A stretch of 64,000 bases of DNA from Pyropia haitanensis (GCA_008729055.1 SDUX01000007.1:5687009-5751008); one strand, 5' to 3'. Shown: positions 31,765-43,912, numbered from the stretch's first letter. Numbers and translations: made by a program. Notes: generated from the letters alone by a model not told the origin.

Positions 31765-33480
31765 CTAGTTAGAAATTGCATGGCCACAGAGGGACGTATC
31801 GGTCTTCTCTGCGTGGGAGCCAAGCTTAGCAGCGTGCACCAAGAGACAACGCCACGCCCCCCCATCCGCCAATGGCCGTTGCCTCACCCGCACCGCCTGG
31901 TCACCCCAACGTACCTCTGCAGCTTTACGCGGCCACGACTTCAACGGCGGCGGCCGCTCGGGCAGCCGGTCCGTGTCAGCGCCCCGCTCCCCCCCCAGCG
32001 GCACTCGCAGCTGATACGCAAACGTGGAGCGCGGCCAGTACACCGCTTCGTGGGCGCGACCGGCGTCGTCCTTGGCGTCGGCCGCGGCCACCGCAGCCGC
32101 CCCACCCGTAGGCCACGGGTAAGCGGCCCACAGCGGCGGCGGCGGGTGCGGGCCATGCTGCTTTTCCCGCCCACGACTGCCGCTGCCGCTGCCGCCGCTG
32201 CCGCCGCCGCCGCCGCTGCTGCCGCCGCTGCCGACGCGGCCGCCGCCGCTGCCACCGCAGCCCACACCGCTGCGGCGAAAGCGGGCACCCCCCTCCTCCT
32301 CTGCTCCCTCGTCCGCCGTCACCCCAGAGTCCACGTCCCCCTCCGCGTCAATGCGTCTCCCAGGGCGAGGCGGCGGGGGGTAGGCACCCCCATAAGCGGC
32401 GGCCGACGCGGGCAGCCGCCCGCCAAACACGTGCGTGTAGGAGCGCGCGGCGGCGGCGGCCGACAGCGCCACCGCCGGCGAGGGTGAGCCCGCAGCGGGC
32501 GCGCGTGTGCCCGTCAGGGGTGGGTAGTAGGGGCGGCCGTCGTGAGCAGCATACGCTGCGGCCGGCGACGACGGGTAGGGCTCCTCCCCGCCGTGGCGAG
32601 GCAGGTGCAGCCGCGGCTCCGCGCGGAGGTCTGCGTACGGTCGCGAGCAGGCCCGGGGCGGTTCCTCGTAAAAGGTCGAGCCGGCGTAGCGGCCATCGGC
32701 ACAGGCGTGGCCACCGCCACCGTACGCGCCGTCGGGCTGCGCCCACCCGTGCGCCAACCCCTTTGCTCGCGGCGGCGGCTGCCACCCACCCGTGGGACCG
32801 TACGGCGGTTCACCGCCGCCCCCTCCGGCGACGCTACCACCACCGCCACCGCCGCCGCCGCCGCCGCCGTCGGGCCCGCACAGCCCCCTGCCGCCGTCAC
32901 TCGGCAGGCCCCCACCGGCAGGCCGGCGGAGCAGCGCGTGGCCAATCACCGCAGGCGCGTGACCGCCACGCGCCTCGTTCAGCACCAGCACATCTGCGCG
33001 CACCACGTCGGTCGACGGCCGGGGTCGACGCTTCTTGGCCACCCCGCCGGGCCCGCGGGGCAGCGCCGCAGACGAGAGCCGGGCGGCGGCGGCGGCGGCG
33101 GCCGCGGCGGCGGCCGACGCGTCGCCCCCCGCCGCCTTGGCGGCCGCCGCCGCCTTGGCCCCCGCCGCCGCCGCGCCGCTGCTGCCGCCGCTGCTCGCCT
33201 TCTTCTTGGCCGCCGCCGTCGGCGGGGGTGGCTCCCCCGCCGCTGCCGCCGCCGCGGCCGCCGCCGCCTGCTGCTTTTTCCGCAGTGCCTTGCTCCGCCG
33301 CACCCCACACGCGTTGCACAGCGTCTTTGGTCCCGCCGGGCCCACCCGCCACAGGGGCGTCTCGGTCGCCTGGCACTGCACGCACACCCGCACCGGTTGC
33401 CGGGGGGGTGCCGGCGCCGCCGGCGCCGGCGCCGCCGCCACGTGCGGCAGTGACGACGGCGCTGGGGCGGGCGTCGTCAT
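31765..33480 (-). CDS. GATA-type zinc-finger transcription factor
   Basis: 571 residues from ATG 33480 ([20 protein letters not shown]). One GATA finger begins near residue 33: [20 protein letters not shown] then TLCNACGVR, that is Cys-x2-Cys-x18-Cys-x2-Cys, the plant-type loop length. A basic arm [11 protein letters not shown] follows the finger and a second basic cluster AKKRRPRPS comes later. Everything after is low-complexity Ala, Gly, Pro and Tyr with no other domain, typical of intrinsically disordered activation regions. GATA factors bind GATA-core DNA; plant members control light, nitrogen and chloroplast genes, but the target set here is unknown. No intron is seen. Confidence 0.92.
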   Translation of the reverse strand: MTTPAPAPSSLPHVAAAPAPAAPAPPRQPVRVCVQCQATETPLWRVGPAGPKTLCNACGVRRSKALRKKQQAAAAAAAAAAGEPPPPTAAAKKKASSGGSSGAAAAGAKAAAAAKAAGGDASAAAAAAAAAAARLSSAALPRGPGGVAKKRRPRPSTDVVRADVLVLNEARGGHAPAVIGHALLRRPAGGGLPSDGGRGLCGPDGGGGGGGGGGGSVAGGGGGEPPYGPTGGWQPPPRAKGLAHGWAQPDGAYGGGGHACADGRYAGSTFYEEPPRACSRPYADLRAEPRLHLPRHGGEEPYPSSPAAAYAAHDGRPYYPPLTGTRAPAAGSPSPAVALSAAAAARSYTHVFGGRLPASAAAYGGAYPPPPRPGRRIDAEGDVDSGVTADEGAEEEGGARFRRSGVGCGGSGGGRVGSGGSSGGGGGSGGSGSGSRGREKQHGPHPPPPLWAAYPWPTGGAAAVAAADAKDDAGRAHEAVYWPRSTFAYQLRVPLGGERGADTDRLPERPPPLKSWPRKAAEVRWGDQAVRVRQRPLADGGAWRCLLVHAAKLGSHAEKTDTSLCGHAISN

Positions 33481-35374
33481 GGCGTCGCGCAGCGGGGGGG
33501 ACACACACACACCACCACGGTCGGCGGCTTGCGGGACCCACGTGCCGCCGATCAGACGAGAAGAGGGGGGGGGGGCGGGGGGGGTGTACGGGCGTCGACC
33601 GCCGCCGCTCCGCTTCGCACAGAACTGCAGCCCGCCCCAAAACAGGGGGCAACGCGCCAGCGGCGGCGGCACACAGCGAGAAAATGGGGAAGAGAGGGGG
33701 CGCACGACACGACGCGGGCGGCGCAGCCTTGACAGGACGCGGCGCCGGCACGTCCCCCCTGGTGGATGATGAGACCCACCAGGCACGCCTCGGCCCGACG
33801 TCCACGCACGGGGGTGGCGCCCACACGCCAGTGCAGGCGTGTGTCGGCTCGACGGCAGACGGGCACGCCGCCAGGGCTGGCATGAACCGCGGTGCCGGCC
33901 GGCCGGCGGGGGTGGCCCCACCTGCGCGCGCGCGCGCCACCACAGCAACGCGCACACGGGCGGCAGGGGGGGTGGTGGCGAAAAAACCCCGCAGCACACC
34001 CGGCGGGCCGGCAGCGAGCGTGGCGGCGGCGCTGGCGGCAACGGCGCCGTCAAAAGAACGAGTGGGCGCAGGTGGCCCACGGACCACGTCTCCGCGGCCG
34101 CAACCCGCCCCCCGCCCCCCGCCGCCCCCCCCCTCTCCGCCACCTCTCCCGCAGGCAGTGGCGGCCGCCACCCGCACGCCGCCGCCGCACCCCCCCGCGA
34201 TCCCCACCGCGGGCCGCGACACCCGCCGGCCGGCGACGCGGAGAGTAGCCCTGCCCGGGGGGTGCACCGGTGCGTCAGCCGAGGGAGTGCGCGAATCGGT
34301 GTACACCCGCCGACGGCCCTCCCCGCACCTCGCACTCCCTGCTGCTGCACTCCCGCCCCCCTCCCCGCCCGCTCGACGAGGTGGGGGAAACAGGCCCACC
34401 GCCACCCACCCCCTGCCCCCCGCCGCAGCTGCGCCGCTCCAGCCGGCGACGGCTACCGCGCCGCCGTGACAGGCCGCACCCCAAGCGGGCGCGGCGCAGG
34501 GGCAGCCGCCCCGCACGACCGACGCGGGCCGCGCGTGGGACGCCACCGACGCGCACCCGACGGCAGGACCCTCCCGCGCCCCACCCAACCCAGCCACCTC
34601 CGGGTCCCACCTCCCCCGAACCCCCCCCGCACCACCCCCGTGTCACCGACAGCGCGGCGGGGCGGCTGCCACGGTCCCCCCCGAGCACCCGCCCCCCCCA
34701 ACCCAGCGACGCCTGCTTTGCCCGTCGTTTGAGGGGGGCGGAGGGGGCCTCGAGGCCAGTGGCTCCCTCTCTCTCTCGCCCGCCACCTCCCACTTGGCCC
34801 GCGGGTGAGGTGCGCGTGCAGCGCCGATCCCCCACACCCCACTCTCGCGAGGCGGCGGCGGGCGGGGTGGGGCACCCCACTTCCCCCCCCCCCCCCTCGC
34901 TCTCTCTCTTTCTCCGCCCTAGTGCGCCGACCGAGGCGCGGTGGGGTGGTGCGGGGGGAAGGGAGCCGACGGTGGACACCCGCTGCCGCCGCTCGTCGCT
35001 CGTCTGCAACTGCCGTCGGTCGCGGACCGTCGGCCGATGGGCGCGGCCGCAGGCCCACCCAGCCACCGTCCCCGCTGGGCGGCCCGCTGCAAGCGGAAGA
35101 CCACGCGCGCACTGGCCGCACTGGGTGCCCCACGCCGCTACCCGCACGCGGTCGCTCGGCCCACCCGCCAGCTGGCCAGCGGGCGCTACATTCGCCGCCG
35201 GCAAACGCCGGCAGCACCAGGGACCGCAGGGGGACGGGAGCGGGGGGGGAGGGTGGGGGGGGCGACGACGGAAGAAGCGGCGGGGGGGGGGGGGGGGGGG
35301 GGTCAGAAGTAGCAGGGGCCGCGGCAGCGGCGGCGGCGCGGGCAGCTACGGCGGCAGCGACAGCGGCGGCGGCT

Positions 35375-35409
<35 letters not shown>

Positions 35410-37463
35410 CGCCGCGGTAGCGACGGGCGAGTTGCCACACGGGCGCGCGCGCCCGCGGCCGCCCGACCCCCACTCGGTGACAAAATAATGTGCGCCGCCA
35501 CCCGACGGGCGGGACGTCGCACGGCCGTGGCAAGGCGCGGGGGGCCGGCTCGTGTCGTTGTTTCGGGCGGTGGCGGGTGGGGGCGCGGGAACCGAGCCGC
35601 CAGGCTCGAGTGCGCCCCCGTCCCCGCCCGCCCCCGCCCTGCGCACCACCGCCCCGGTGGGCCACACAAAAGCAGGATTCCGTGGTGCTGCACAGCCCCC
35701 CCGCGTGCTGTCAAGGCTGACCCGAGGTGTGCCGGTGCAGGGAGGACACCCGTGCGCTGGGGGTGGGCGGCCGTCCCCGGCAGCTGAGGCGACCCGCCCA
35801 GGCCATGAGCAGCCGCTCGGGTGCCCTCCACTGACCAAACACGTCGTTACAGCAACACAAGGCAGCGCCGCGATCCAGGCGGCGAGGAAGGGATCCCCAA
35901 ACAGGGGCGCCGCGACACCGGCCAAGCCGCCCCCACGTCCCGGGACGCGGGCTGGGAGCGCGGGAGCCTCGCTTTCACACCTCCCTCTCGTCCACACCAG
36001 GGGAAGACGATTCAGGCCACGCCCGCCACACCATCCCCCCCCCCCCCCCCGCAGCGGCGAGGATCGGCGGGGTGGCGCCGCCGCCGTCGCCGCGAATCAG
36101 AAAGATGGGGACACCCCCCCCAGAGAGACCGAATCATGGGTTTCGGGTCCCCCGTGAAACGGGCGCCAGACGCGAAAGCAGACCCGCCGGCTGGCTCGAC
36201 GCGCGGTGGGCGACGCGGGGCCCAGAGCGCACGCCGCGGGCTGCGGGTGGCTCCGAATTCTTGCCCCCTCCCTCTCTTCGTCTGGTCACCGGCGAGAGGA
36301 CCGAGCGGAGAGGCCACCCGCCACGGAAGGGTGTGGCGCGTGGGGCCGGTCGCCTCGCCCACTGGTTGTGACCGAGTTTGACCAGGTGCGGCGACTCCCA
36401 GCCCGGCCCCCCCGTTTTCGGTCGAGGAGGGAGAACGGGGGCGCGCACCTACGAGACACAGCAGCAGCGGCTGCACAGGATCGGCCGAAAGAGGCGTGGC
36501 AGGGAGTGACGGCAACGCGCGGGGTCGAGAGCATCTCGGTGGTGCAATCTGGGTCTGGTCTCGGCTGGAATCTCGCCTGGCCCGCGTCCGCTCGTCTGGC
36601 ACGGCCGCGGCGTCGCGCCCCAAACGGGGAGGGAAGAGAGGGGGGGGGGTGCGGGCGGGGCGGCCGCGGCAGTCTGTCAGCCGCGGCGGGCCTGGCCCGG
36701 CTCTGCCTGGTCCCCGCCAGGCCCCCTGGCCTCTGCGGCTGGTTGTATCTCATGTTATCAAACGCCCCCCAGAGGTCTTCTCATGTAACTGCATGAACTT
36801 ATAAATATTCGGTAAGTAAATACATCAAGCGAGACCTGATCGAACTCTTCGTTATTATTTTTGTTGAAACGCGCGGCAGACAGCAACGAACCAGCAACGA
36901 ACGAGTGTTCTGTGCACGAGACAGCCTCATCAATGAAGAGGAAACGGCAGAGAAAACGGGGGTCTTGCCCAAGCCACGAGACACCACTCGCGCTCTCTTT
37001 GTTCGCATGCCCGCGTGCGGCACATGAGAATGCATGACGTGCGCCGATAGCCAGCGAATGGGACGGGGCTGCTACAAGAACGACCGCGTGGACGTGGACT
37101 CGTGGAGCGGGAGGCTCGCGGGGGGCGGCGACGGCCTGGCCGTTCCGGCACTGCTGACCAGCGGCCGTGGTGTTCGGGATAGGGCAGTAGCTCCCGCCGC
37201 CTCCGCCAGTGATAAATACCCCTTGAGGCAGGCCCCCCACCGCCGTCCACAGACAGTTGTCTGACAACAAAGAGTGTCCACCACACACAGTTCATGCCAA
37301 TCTTCTACATATACACCCTCTCTCTCTTTTGAGGCTGCGCGCGACTGCATGAAGGCCACCCCGCTTGACTCGTGTCGCACAGCTCACTCCCCTCCCCCCA
37401 TGTAACCCGGTCTCGCCTCACCCCCTCCCCTGTGTCCACCTCCAGACGCGCCTCGCCTGTCCG
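33481..37463. other. 4 kb low-complexity intergenic region
   Basis: Upstream of the GATA gene and downstream of carbonic anhydrase 2. It contains G runs (35280-35302), a GGC-repeat block at about 35325-35415, and an AT-rich island at 36740-36870 with TTATAAATATTCGG. Long open frames exist on both strands but have no domain and follow base composition. Confidence 0.4.
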
Positions 37464-38153
37464 TCAGCACTCAGACACAATACCTGTGGCCAGGTCGTAC
37501 ATGGCGCCCACCACTTTGACGGTCCCGCCCATGCGGGCCCTGGCCAGCCACCCGCTCGATTCAAGCAGCGTGCGCACCGATGCGGCCACGTTCTCCACCT
37601 CGCACGCCGTCAGCAGGTCGTCCCCCGTCCCGCCCGCGCGCGCCTTGACCGCCACCACTAGCGGGACGAGCGCGGACTTGACAAACGCGGCGAGCGTCGG
37701 GGGCTGCTCGGCCATGGCGCCCGCGTCCGCAGCGGTCGCCACCGCCGCCGCCACCGCCCCACACGACGTGTGGCCGAGGACGACGACCAGCGGCGAGCCG
37801 AGATTCTTGACCGCGTACTCCACGCTCGCCACCGTCGAGTCGTCGCACGTGGTGTTGCCCGCCGTGCGGACGACAAACAGCTCGCCGAGGCCGCGGGCAA
37901 AGAGGAGCTCGGGCGACACGCGGCTGTCGGCGCACGACACCACCACCGCCGAGGGGGACTGGCTGTCGGCGAGCGACGCACGGTGGGCGACCGACACGCC
38001 GCCCGCGGGCGGCGCCTCGCCGGCCGCGGCAAACTGGGCGTTGGACGAGAGGAGGGACGCCCACACCCGCTCGCCCGCGGCACAGACGCCGGGGGAGACG
38101 AGGGCACGCGAGCCGAGGTCCGTTGCCGCCAAGGAGGGGGCAACCACAGCCAT
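37464..38153 (-). CDS. beta-carbonic anhydrase 2
   Basis: 229 residues, single exon, start MAVVAPSLAATDLGSRALVS. It carries the beta-class zinc and catalytic motifs CADSRVSPELLFARGLGELF and GHTSCGAV, and TAGNTTCDDSTVASVEYAV, all nearly identical to carbonic anhydrase 1 at 11983-12675. The C-terminus VVGAMYDLATGIVSEC parallels VVGAMYNLATGIVHEC. The N-terminal 40 residues and the segment after GHTSCGAV differ most. No targeting peptide is evident. Same orientation as its paralogue, 25 kb away, so an old local duplication separated by the repeat island is likely. Confidence 0.95.
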   Translation of the reverse strand: MAVVAPSLAATDLGSRALVSPGVCAAGERVWASLLSSNAQFAAAGEAPPAGGVSVAHRASLADSQSPSAVVVSCADSRVSPELLFARGLGELFVVRTAGNTTCDDSTVASVEYAVKNLGSPLVVVLGHTSCGAVAAAVATAADAGAMAEQPPTLAAFVKSALVPLVVAVKARAGGTGDDLLTACEVENVAASVRTLLESSGWLARARMGGTVKVVGAMYDLATGIVSEC

Positions 38154-39789
38154 GGAAAGTCGCGACGGAAACGGAGGGGAGCGGGGGAAGAAAAGAGAGG
38201 GCGGGTGACACAGCGGGGGTGGGCAAGTGGAAGCAGCCCGGGGATGGGCAACGTCGGGAGAGCAGACGAGGGCGTCGGGGGAGTGTGCGGGCGGGGGCGC
38301 GAGCGCGGGTGCTCACGCGGCCCGCCTCTTGAGGCCGTTCCACTCGCGGCGGCTGCGGGCGCGCACCTTGCGTGGCCCCGACCATCATCCACCCCCACCG
38401 CCGCGCGGCGGCGCACCACGAGCCGCACCCCGTGCGGACACACCCGACGGACGGACGGCAGCACGGGGTGCGCCGCCCCACCGCGGGGCGCTGCGGCTGG
38501 CGAGCGTGGCAAGCGCGGCCGGCGTGCAGTCGCGGTGGGGGTGCGCCCCCGGGCGGGCGCCGCCACCCCCGTTTGGCCCCGCCAACCGCAAGGCTGGCCC
38601 AGTGGGAGGCGCCAGGGGTGGGGCGTGGAAGGGACAGCGGGTCCATCCCCCTCAGCCCGACAATCGCATGATGCGTTGGGGCATCGGAGGCGGCGGCCAG
38701 ACGCGTGGCGTCACTAGTCGCCCGGCGTCGCGACGCCGGCCGCCCCCCCCCCCCCCCACACCCCCCGGCGATTGACAAGGACCCCAACAGGGCCACCGGC
38801 AGACGCGAGCGTCGTCGCTTCACCCAAGTGGCCGGCGGCTGGTCGGCCGGCTGGTCGGCCGGCTAGCCGGCCGGCCGACGGCGCGCTCGTGCCAGCGCCA
38901 ATGCGCGCGTGTGTGGTGGGCGACAGCGGCGCGGGACGGGCCCAGCGCGCACGCGACCATCGGATGGAAGAGGAGGCGATCGAGGGGGGAACACGTGTCT
39001 CGTTCTGGACGTGCCGCACACAACCGCCGCCGACGGGTCGGCCTCTTCCCGACGGCTCGAGTAGTTTGTATGTATTTGAGAAGAGGAATCCATCCGCAGC
39101 GGGATCAGGGGGATCGGCACCCACCACCGCGATGGCGGTGCCGCCGCCGCCCGCCCGCCCGCCCGCCCGCCCGCCCGCCCGCCCGCACGACGGCGGGACG
39201 CGCCGGCCGTCGCGGCCGGCCGCCGTCGGCGCGAATCGCGGCGGCCGCGGCTGGTCGCCGCCGTCGACACGGCCGTCATCCGCCGGCCGTGCCTGCCGCG
39301 GCGGCCGGCCGGGCGGGTCGGCCGCCGGCCTGGCATTGGCGGCGCCGCTGCCATCGCTTGGCGGACGGGCGGCCGGGTGGGGCGGCGCTTCTGCGCCGCG
39401 CCGGGCGTGTCCCTGTTGTTTTTCGTTTCCCCGCTGCGCTGCGCTGGCGCGTGCCCGTTGATCCGACGCGTCGTGCGCACGGCGCTGCCGCGGCCGCGCG
39501 CCGCGCCGCCGCCGCCGCCGCCGCCGCCGGCCGCCAATCCCCCGCGAGTGTGGTCTGACCGCCGCCGCCATGGGGCGGTACAAGTAGGCGCGCCGGCGCG
39601 GCGGTCGGGGTGGGCAAGACGCGGAGCAGGACGGGTCTTGGCCAGCTGCGCCGACCCCATTGCCCCCCTCCCGCCACCCCCCACCCCTCACGTGCGGTGC
39701 CGTCGCGCGTCGGGGGTGTCGACGCGGGCCCCCCCCCCCCCCACCGCGTAGCCCCCCTCCCCTCCCCTATCCCTGCACCTGCCAGCGTC
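38154..39789. other. divergent intergenic region with CCCG repeats
   Basis: Lies between carbonic anhydrase 2 (minus) and the EfeO-like gene (plus). It includes GGCCGGCTGGTCGGCCGGCT repeats near 38835-38880 and a (CCCG)n tract at about 39148-39186. A short AT-rich patch is at 39060-39090 (AGTTTGTATGTATTTGAGAA). No gene supported. Confidence 0.45.
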
Positions 39790-41481
39790 ATGGCTGGCCC
39801 GCTGCGCACCCGGACCGCCCGGGCGGTGGTGGCCGTCACGGCCGTGGCGGCGGCCGTCGCGGCCGCCGCGGCGGCGGCGACGGTGGAGGAGGCGACCGCC
39901 GCCGGGGTGGCCTACTTCTCCCGCCGCTGCGTCGAGCAGCTGCCGCTCGTCGCGGCGCTCCGCGACGCGATTGCGCTGGGCGACCTCGCCGCCGCCCGCG
40001 GCGCGTACATTGCGTCGCGGCCGCCGTACGAGGAGATTGAGACGCTCGCCAACGTGCCGTCGGTGACGCCGCTCGACACCAAGATCGACGCCCGCCCGTA
40101 CGCGATTGCCGGCGGGGAGGACTCGGTCGCGTGGCAGGGCTTCCACGAGGTCGAGCGCGCCCTCTACCGGGACAATGACCTGGGCGTCGCGTACAAGGCC
40201 ACCACCGTGCTCATGCAGTCGGTCAGCACGCTGTGTGAGGTGCTGGCAGCGGCGGACCCGTCGCAGTTCACGCCGTCCCGCTCGTGGGACGGGATGCTGG
40301 CGCTCGCGTACGAGGTGCCCGCCAAGAAGATGAGCTCCGAGGAGGAAACCTGGTCCGACGCGTCCATGATGATCTTCCGCCACAACGCGGTGGGCATCTA
40401 CAGCCAGTTTGCGCCGTTCAAGGACGCGGGCATGGACGCGGCCGCCGCGCGTGCCGTGGACGCGGCGTACGCGCGCCTCGTACAACAGTATGGCTGGGCA
40501 GACCCGGAGAATGGCTTCAACACCACCGACGGCGTCGCGCGGCCCTACTCCAAGGTCGGCGTCAGGCCGCGGCGCCGGCTGCAGGCGCGCTTTTACGACC
40601 TCGCCGTCGCCCTCGCCGCCGCCCGTGAGACGCTGGACGGCGTCTCTGAGGAGGAGGCCGAGGAGGAGGAGGAGGAGGGCGAGGCGGGCCCCCTGGCGGG
40701 CTTGGCGTACCGCACCGAGACGCTCGCCGGCGTGGCGGGCTTTGCCGACCAGTGCGTCCTGCAGCAGGCGGCCCTCCGCAACCTGTCCCAAGCGATTGCC
40801 GGCGGCAATGTGGCGGCGGTCAAGGCGGCCTACACCGCGTCGCGGCCCATGTACGAGCAGATTGAGACGCTCGCCGGCGCGTTTGAGGCCGAGGACACGG
40901 CCATTGACGCGCGGCCGTACGCGTTTGAGCTCGGGGAGCTCTCCCCCGACTGGGCGGGCATGCACCTCATCGAGCGGGCGGTGTACCGGGACGGGGACAT
41001 GGCCGCCGCGGCGGCGGGGACGACCGCGGTCGCCGCCGTCGTCGACACGCTGTGCGCCAAGCTGCAGGCCGCCCCGTGCACGCCCGGCTTTGTCTCCGCC
41101 GCGCTCGTCTGGGACGGCATCCTCGCGCTGTCCGAGGAGGTGCCCGCCAAGAAGATTAGCTCGGAGGAGGAGACCTGGTCGGACCAGTCGCTGCTCATCT
41201 TTCGGGAAAACGCCAAGGGCATCGCGACGCTGTACGAGCCGTTTGCGGCGCGGCTGTCGGCCGCCACGCGGGCGGGGTGTGGCGGCGCGCTCGCCGCCAT
41301 CCGCACCGCGTTTGAGGAGACGATTGACGCGGGCAATGACTGGGCGGCGGGCCTCGACTTTCGTCCCTACTCGGCCGTGCCCGCCGCGGAGCGGCGCGTC
41401 ATCCACCGCCTGTTTTACCAGCTGAACAGGGCGATGCGCGTGGCCAAGTCGGAGCTCGAGGCTGCCGCGGCGGCGGCGTAG
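39790..41481 (+). CDS. secreted protein with two EfeO/imelysin (M75-like) modules
   Basis: 563 residues from ATG 39790 (MAGPLRTRTARAVVAVTAVA), with a signal peptide to about residue 30. Two homologous modules follow, about residues 31-275 and 310-560. Each has a PYEEIETLA or MYEQIETLA helix, an IDARPYA segment, and an HxxE motif: GFHEVE with His119 and Glu122, and GMHLIE with His392 and Glu395. Each also has a matching EVPAKKMSSEEETWSD or EVPAKKISSEEETWSD segment. In bacteria EfeO is the periplasmic iron-binding part of the EfeUOB ferrous-iron system, and imelysins are related. The His/Glu pair is the family's metal-binding motif. An acidic linker (EEEAEEEEEEGEAGP) joins the modules. A role in extracellular iron or metal binding is inferred. 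No efeU or efeB homologue is nearby. Confidence 0.88.
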   Translation: MAGPLRTRTARAVVAVTAVAAAVAAAAAAATVEEATAAGVAYFSRRCVEQLPLVAALRDAIALGDLAAARGAYIASRPPYEEIETLANVPSVTPLDTKIDARPYAIAGGEDSVAWQGFHEVERALYRDNDLGVAYKATTVLMQSVSTLCEVLAAADPSQFTPSRSWDGMLALAYEVPAKKMSSEEETWSDASMMIFRHNAVGIYSQFAPFKDAGMDAAAARAVDAAYARLVQQYGWADPENGFNTTDGVARPYSKVGVRPRRRLQARFYDLAVALAAARETLDGVSEEEAEEEEEEGEAGPLAGLAYRTETLAGVAGFADQCVLQQAALRNLSQAIAGGNVAAVKAAYTASRPMYEQIETLAGAFEAEDTAIDARPYAFELGELSPDWAGMHLIERAVYRDGDMAAAAAGTTAVAAVVDTLCAKLQAAPCTPGFVSAALVWDGILALSEEVPAKKISSEEETWSDQSLLIFRENAKGIATLYEPFAARLSAATRAGCGGALAAIRTAFEETIDAGNDWAAGLDFRPYSAVPAAERRVIHRLFYQLNRAMRVAKSELEAAAAAA

Positions 41482-41709
41482 GGGCCTCCTCCTGTAGGTG
41501 GGCCACGCCGTTGGCCCGACGAAACACTCGAGTGACTCTTTTCCCGTCCGTTGCATCCGCACACTCCCCGGTGGACATCCCGTGGATTCCCCTTGGACGC
41601 GTGCCGGCGCACGGGCCTGGCCACGGGCGCGGCTCGGCGGCGGCGACGCCGCCGCCCCGCCGCCACCGGCGCCGCCCCTGCCCGTGCTGGCCCCGGCCAG
41701 CGGCGGGTG

Positions 41710-42902
41710 TCAGAGCCCCCGCGCCGCCAGAAACGCCCGCGACCAGTCGTCCACGGCCGGCCGCACCTCGGCCTCCCAGTAGGCCATCAGCGCCGGGTCG
41801 CCGCCCGGCTCGTCCCGGCCGGGCGCCCCCCCCCCCTCCGCGGGCCCCCCCCCCCCACCCACTGCCGCCGCGCATTCAGCCCCGACCGGCAGCGCCACAG
41901 GGCGCGCTCGAGGACGCGGACCCCCCCCCCCCCCCCCCTCCCCCCCCTCCCCCCCCTCCCCCCCCCCCAGCAGCTCCCCCAGCCGCGTCAGCACCCCCCC
42001 CGGCAGCGTGTCGGCCAGCTCCTCCGCCACCCCCGAGCAGTGCGCGTCGACCGCCTCGGGCGCGACGCTGCCCGCCGGCAGCAGCGCCGCCGCCGCGGCG
42101 GTCGGCACCGCCAGCGCCTGCAGCGACACGTCCCGCGCCGTCACCGTCGCCGCCGCCCGCGCGTACGCGGCGGCGGCGGCGACGAGCGCGGGGGGGGCGC
42201 CGCCGCCGCCCCCACCCGCACCCCCCCCGGCGGCGGCGGCGGCGGCGGCGGCGGCGCGGGCGGCCCAGGCGGCCTCGGCGGCGGCGACGGTGGCCACGTC
42301 CCCGGCCGACCCGCCGTACGCGCGGCGGATCTGGAGCGCGCCGACCAGGCACGCCGCGTCCGCGGCGGTGGGCGCCGCGCCGCCCGCGGCGGCGGCGGCG
42401 GCGGTGGGGGTGGTGGCGGCGGCGGCCGCCGGCGACGCGGCCGCCGCGCCCCCCCCAGCCGCGGCCGCCGCCGCCGCCGCGGCGGGTGCGGCGGCGTCGC
42501 CGGCGGGGGCGCCCCCCCCCCAAGCGCGTCGCGCACGTCGCCCGCCGCGACCACCGCCGCCGCGTAGAGCACCCAGTCCACCACCCGCCCGCCGAGCACC
42601 GCCCGCCGCCCCGCCGCGGCGAGCAGCCACACCAGCGGCGGCACGCCCGCCGGCCACGCCGCCGCGTCCTCCACCGCCACGACGGTGAGGCGGCGGAGGA
42701 GCGCCGCCGCGCCCGCGCGGGCGGCCAGGCCGACCGCCGCGACGGCCGCGGCGCGCGGCGCGCGGCGGCGGATGGCTTTTTGGAGGGCGGACATGAGCAG
42801 CGAGGGGGGGACCCGCCCGAGCGTCCGCCCGTGCCGGCCGAGGAGGCCGGCCAGCACCCCCGCCGCGTCGGCGGGGGTGCCGCCGGCAGCGGCCGCCGCC
42901 GA

Positions 42903-42944
<42 letters not shown>

Positions 42945-43384
42945 GGGCGGGGGGGAGACGGGCACGTCCGCGTCGGCGGTGAGGACGGCGCGGAGGGTGG
43001 TCGTTGGCGACAGCGCGAGCGTAAAGACCTCCCGGTAGGGGCGCGCGGCGGCCGACGCCGCCGACGAGCGCCGCCGGGCGGTGGCCGCCGCCGCCGCCGC
43101 CGCCGCCGACGCCGCCGCCGCTGGCGGCGCCGCCGTCCACGTCGCGACCAGGTCCGCCCCGTCGGGCGACCACGCGAGGTGAAAGTGCGCGGCCGTCACG
43201 CGCTGGACGACCAGCGCCAGCGGCGGGGGCGCCGCCTTGGCCGCCACCGCGGCGCGGGCACCACCGCCGCCGCCGCCGCCGCCGCCGCCGTCGCCGTCGC
43301 CGTCGCCGCCGCCGCCCGCGCCCAGCCGCGGCGGCGCGACGGGCGACGCCGCCGCGGGGGCGGCCGCCGCGGCGGTGGCGGCCG

Positions 43385-43415
<31 letters not shown>

Positions 43416-43449
43416 GGCGGCCGTCGCGGGCGGCCGCACGCGGCGGGCG

Positions 43450-43486
<37 letters not shown>

Positions 43487-43752
43487 GGCCGCACACACAG
43501 TGTCCACGTGGGCGGGCAGCATGCGCAGCGGGAAGAGCACCCCACACAGCGGGCACGCGCCGGTTTGGGTGGCGCCCCGGCGGCGCGACGCCGCCGGCGG
43601 GCTGCCGCTGCCGCCGCCGGTGCAGCCGCCGCCGCCAGTGCCGCTGCCGGGCCACCGGCGTTTGCGGGGGGGGGTCCGCGCCGCCGGCGGCGCCGCCGCC
43701 GCCGGCCGCGCCGCCATGAGCGCGTCGGTGATGGAGCGGGCGGGGGTGGGGT

Positions 43753-43800
<48 letters not shown>

Positions 43801-43912
43801 GGGTGGCGGGGGGGGTGACGTTGGCCGGCGACGGGGGAGAGAGGGTGGAACGGGGCGCGACGGTAGCCACGGGCGCCGACGGGGCGGCCGGGGGGGGGAC
43901 GGAGCCCCCCAT
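41710..43912 (-). CDS. C2HC zinc-finger protein of unknown function, read across two C runs
   Basis: Three open segments on the minus strand join in order. The first starts at ATG 43912 (MGGSVPPPAAPSAPVATVAP) and holds a UBZ4/RAD18-like finger, CPLCGVLFPLRMLPAHVDTV then C (Cys-x2-Cys-x11-His-x4-Cys). It ends in a glycine run at the C29 tract 43456-43484. The second frame carries VVQRVTAAHFHLAWSPDGAD, VPPSLLMSALQKAIRRRAPR and LLRRLTVVAVEDAAAWPAGV, a conserved-looking helical region, up to the C10 run at 42512-42521. The third holds CLVGALQIRRAYGGSAGDVA and ends AYWEAEVRPAVDDWSRAF then LAARGL at 41710. Ubiquitin-binding fingers of this type occur in DNA-repair proteins, but the rest is unassigned and function is unknown. 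Confidence 0.65.

Noticed and set aside
34453..35997. 514-codon minus-strand open frame
   Set aside because: Composition-driven, with Ala and Pro runs and no domain.
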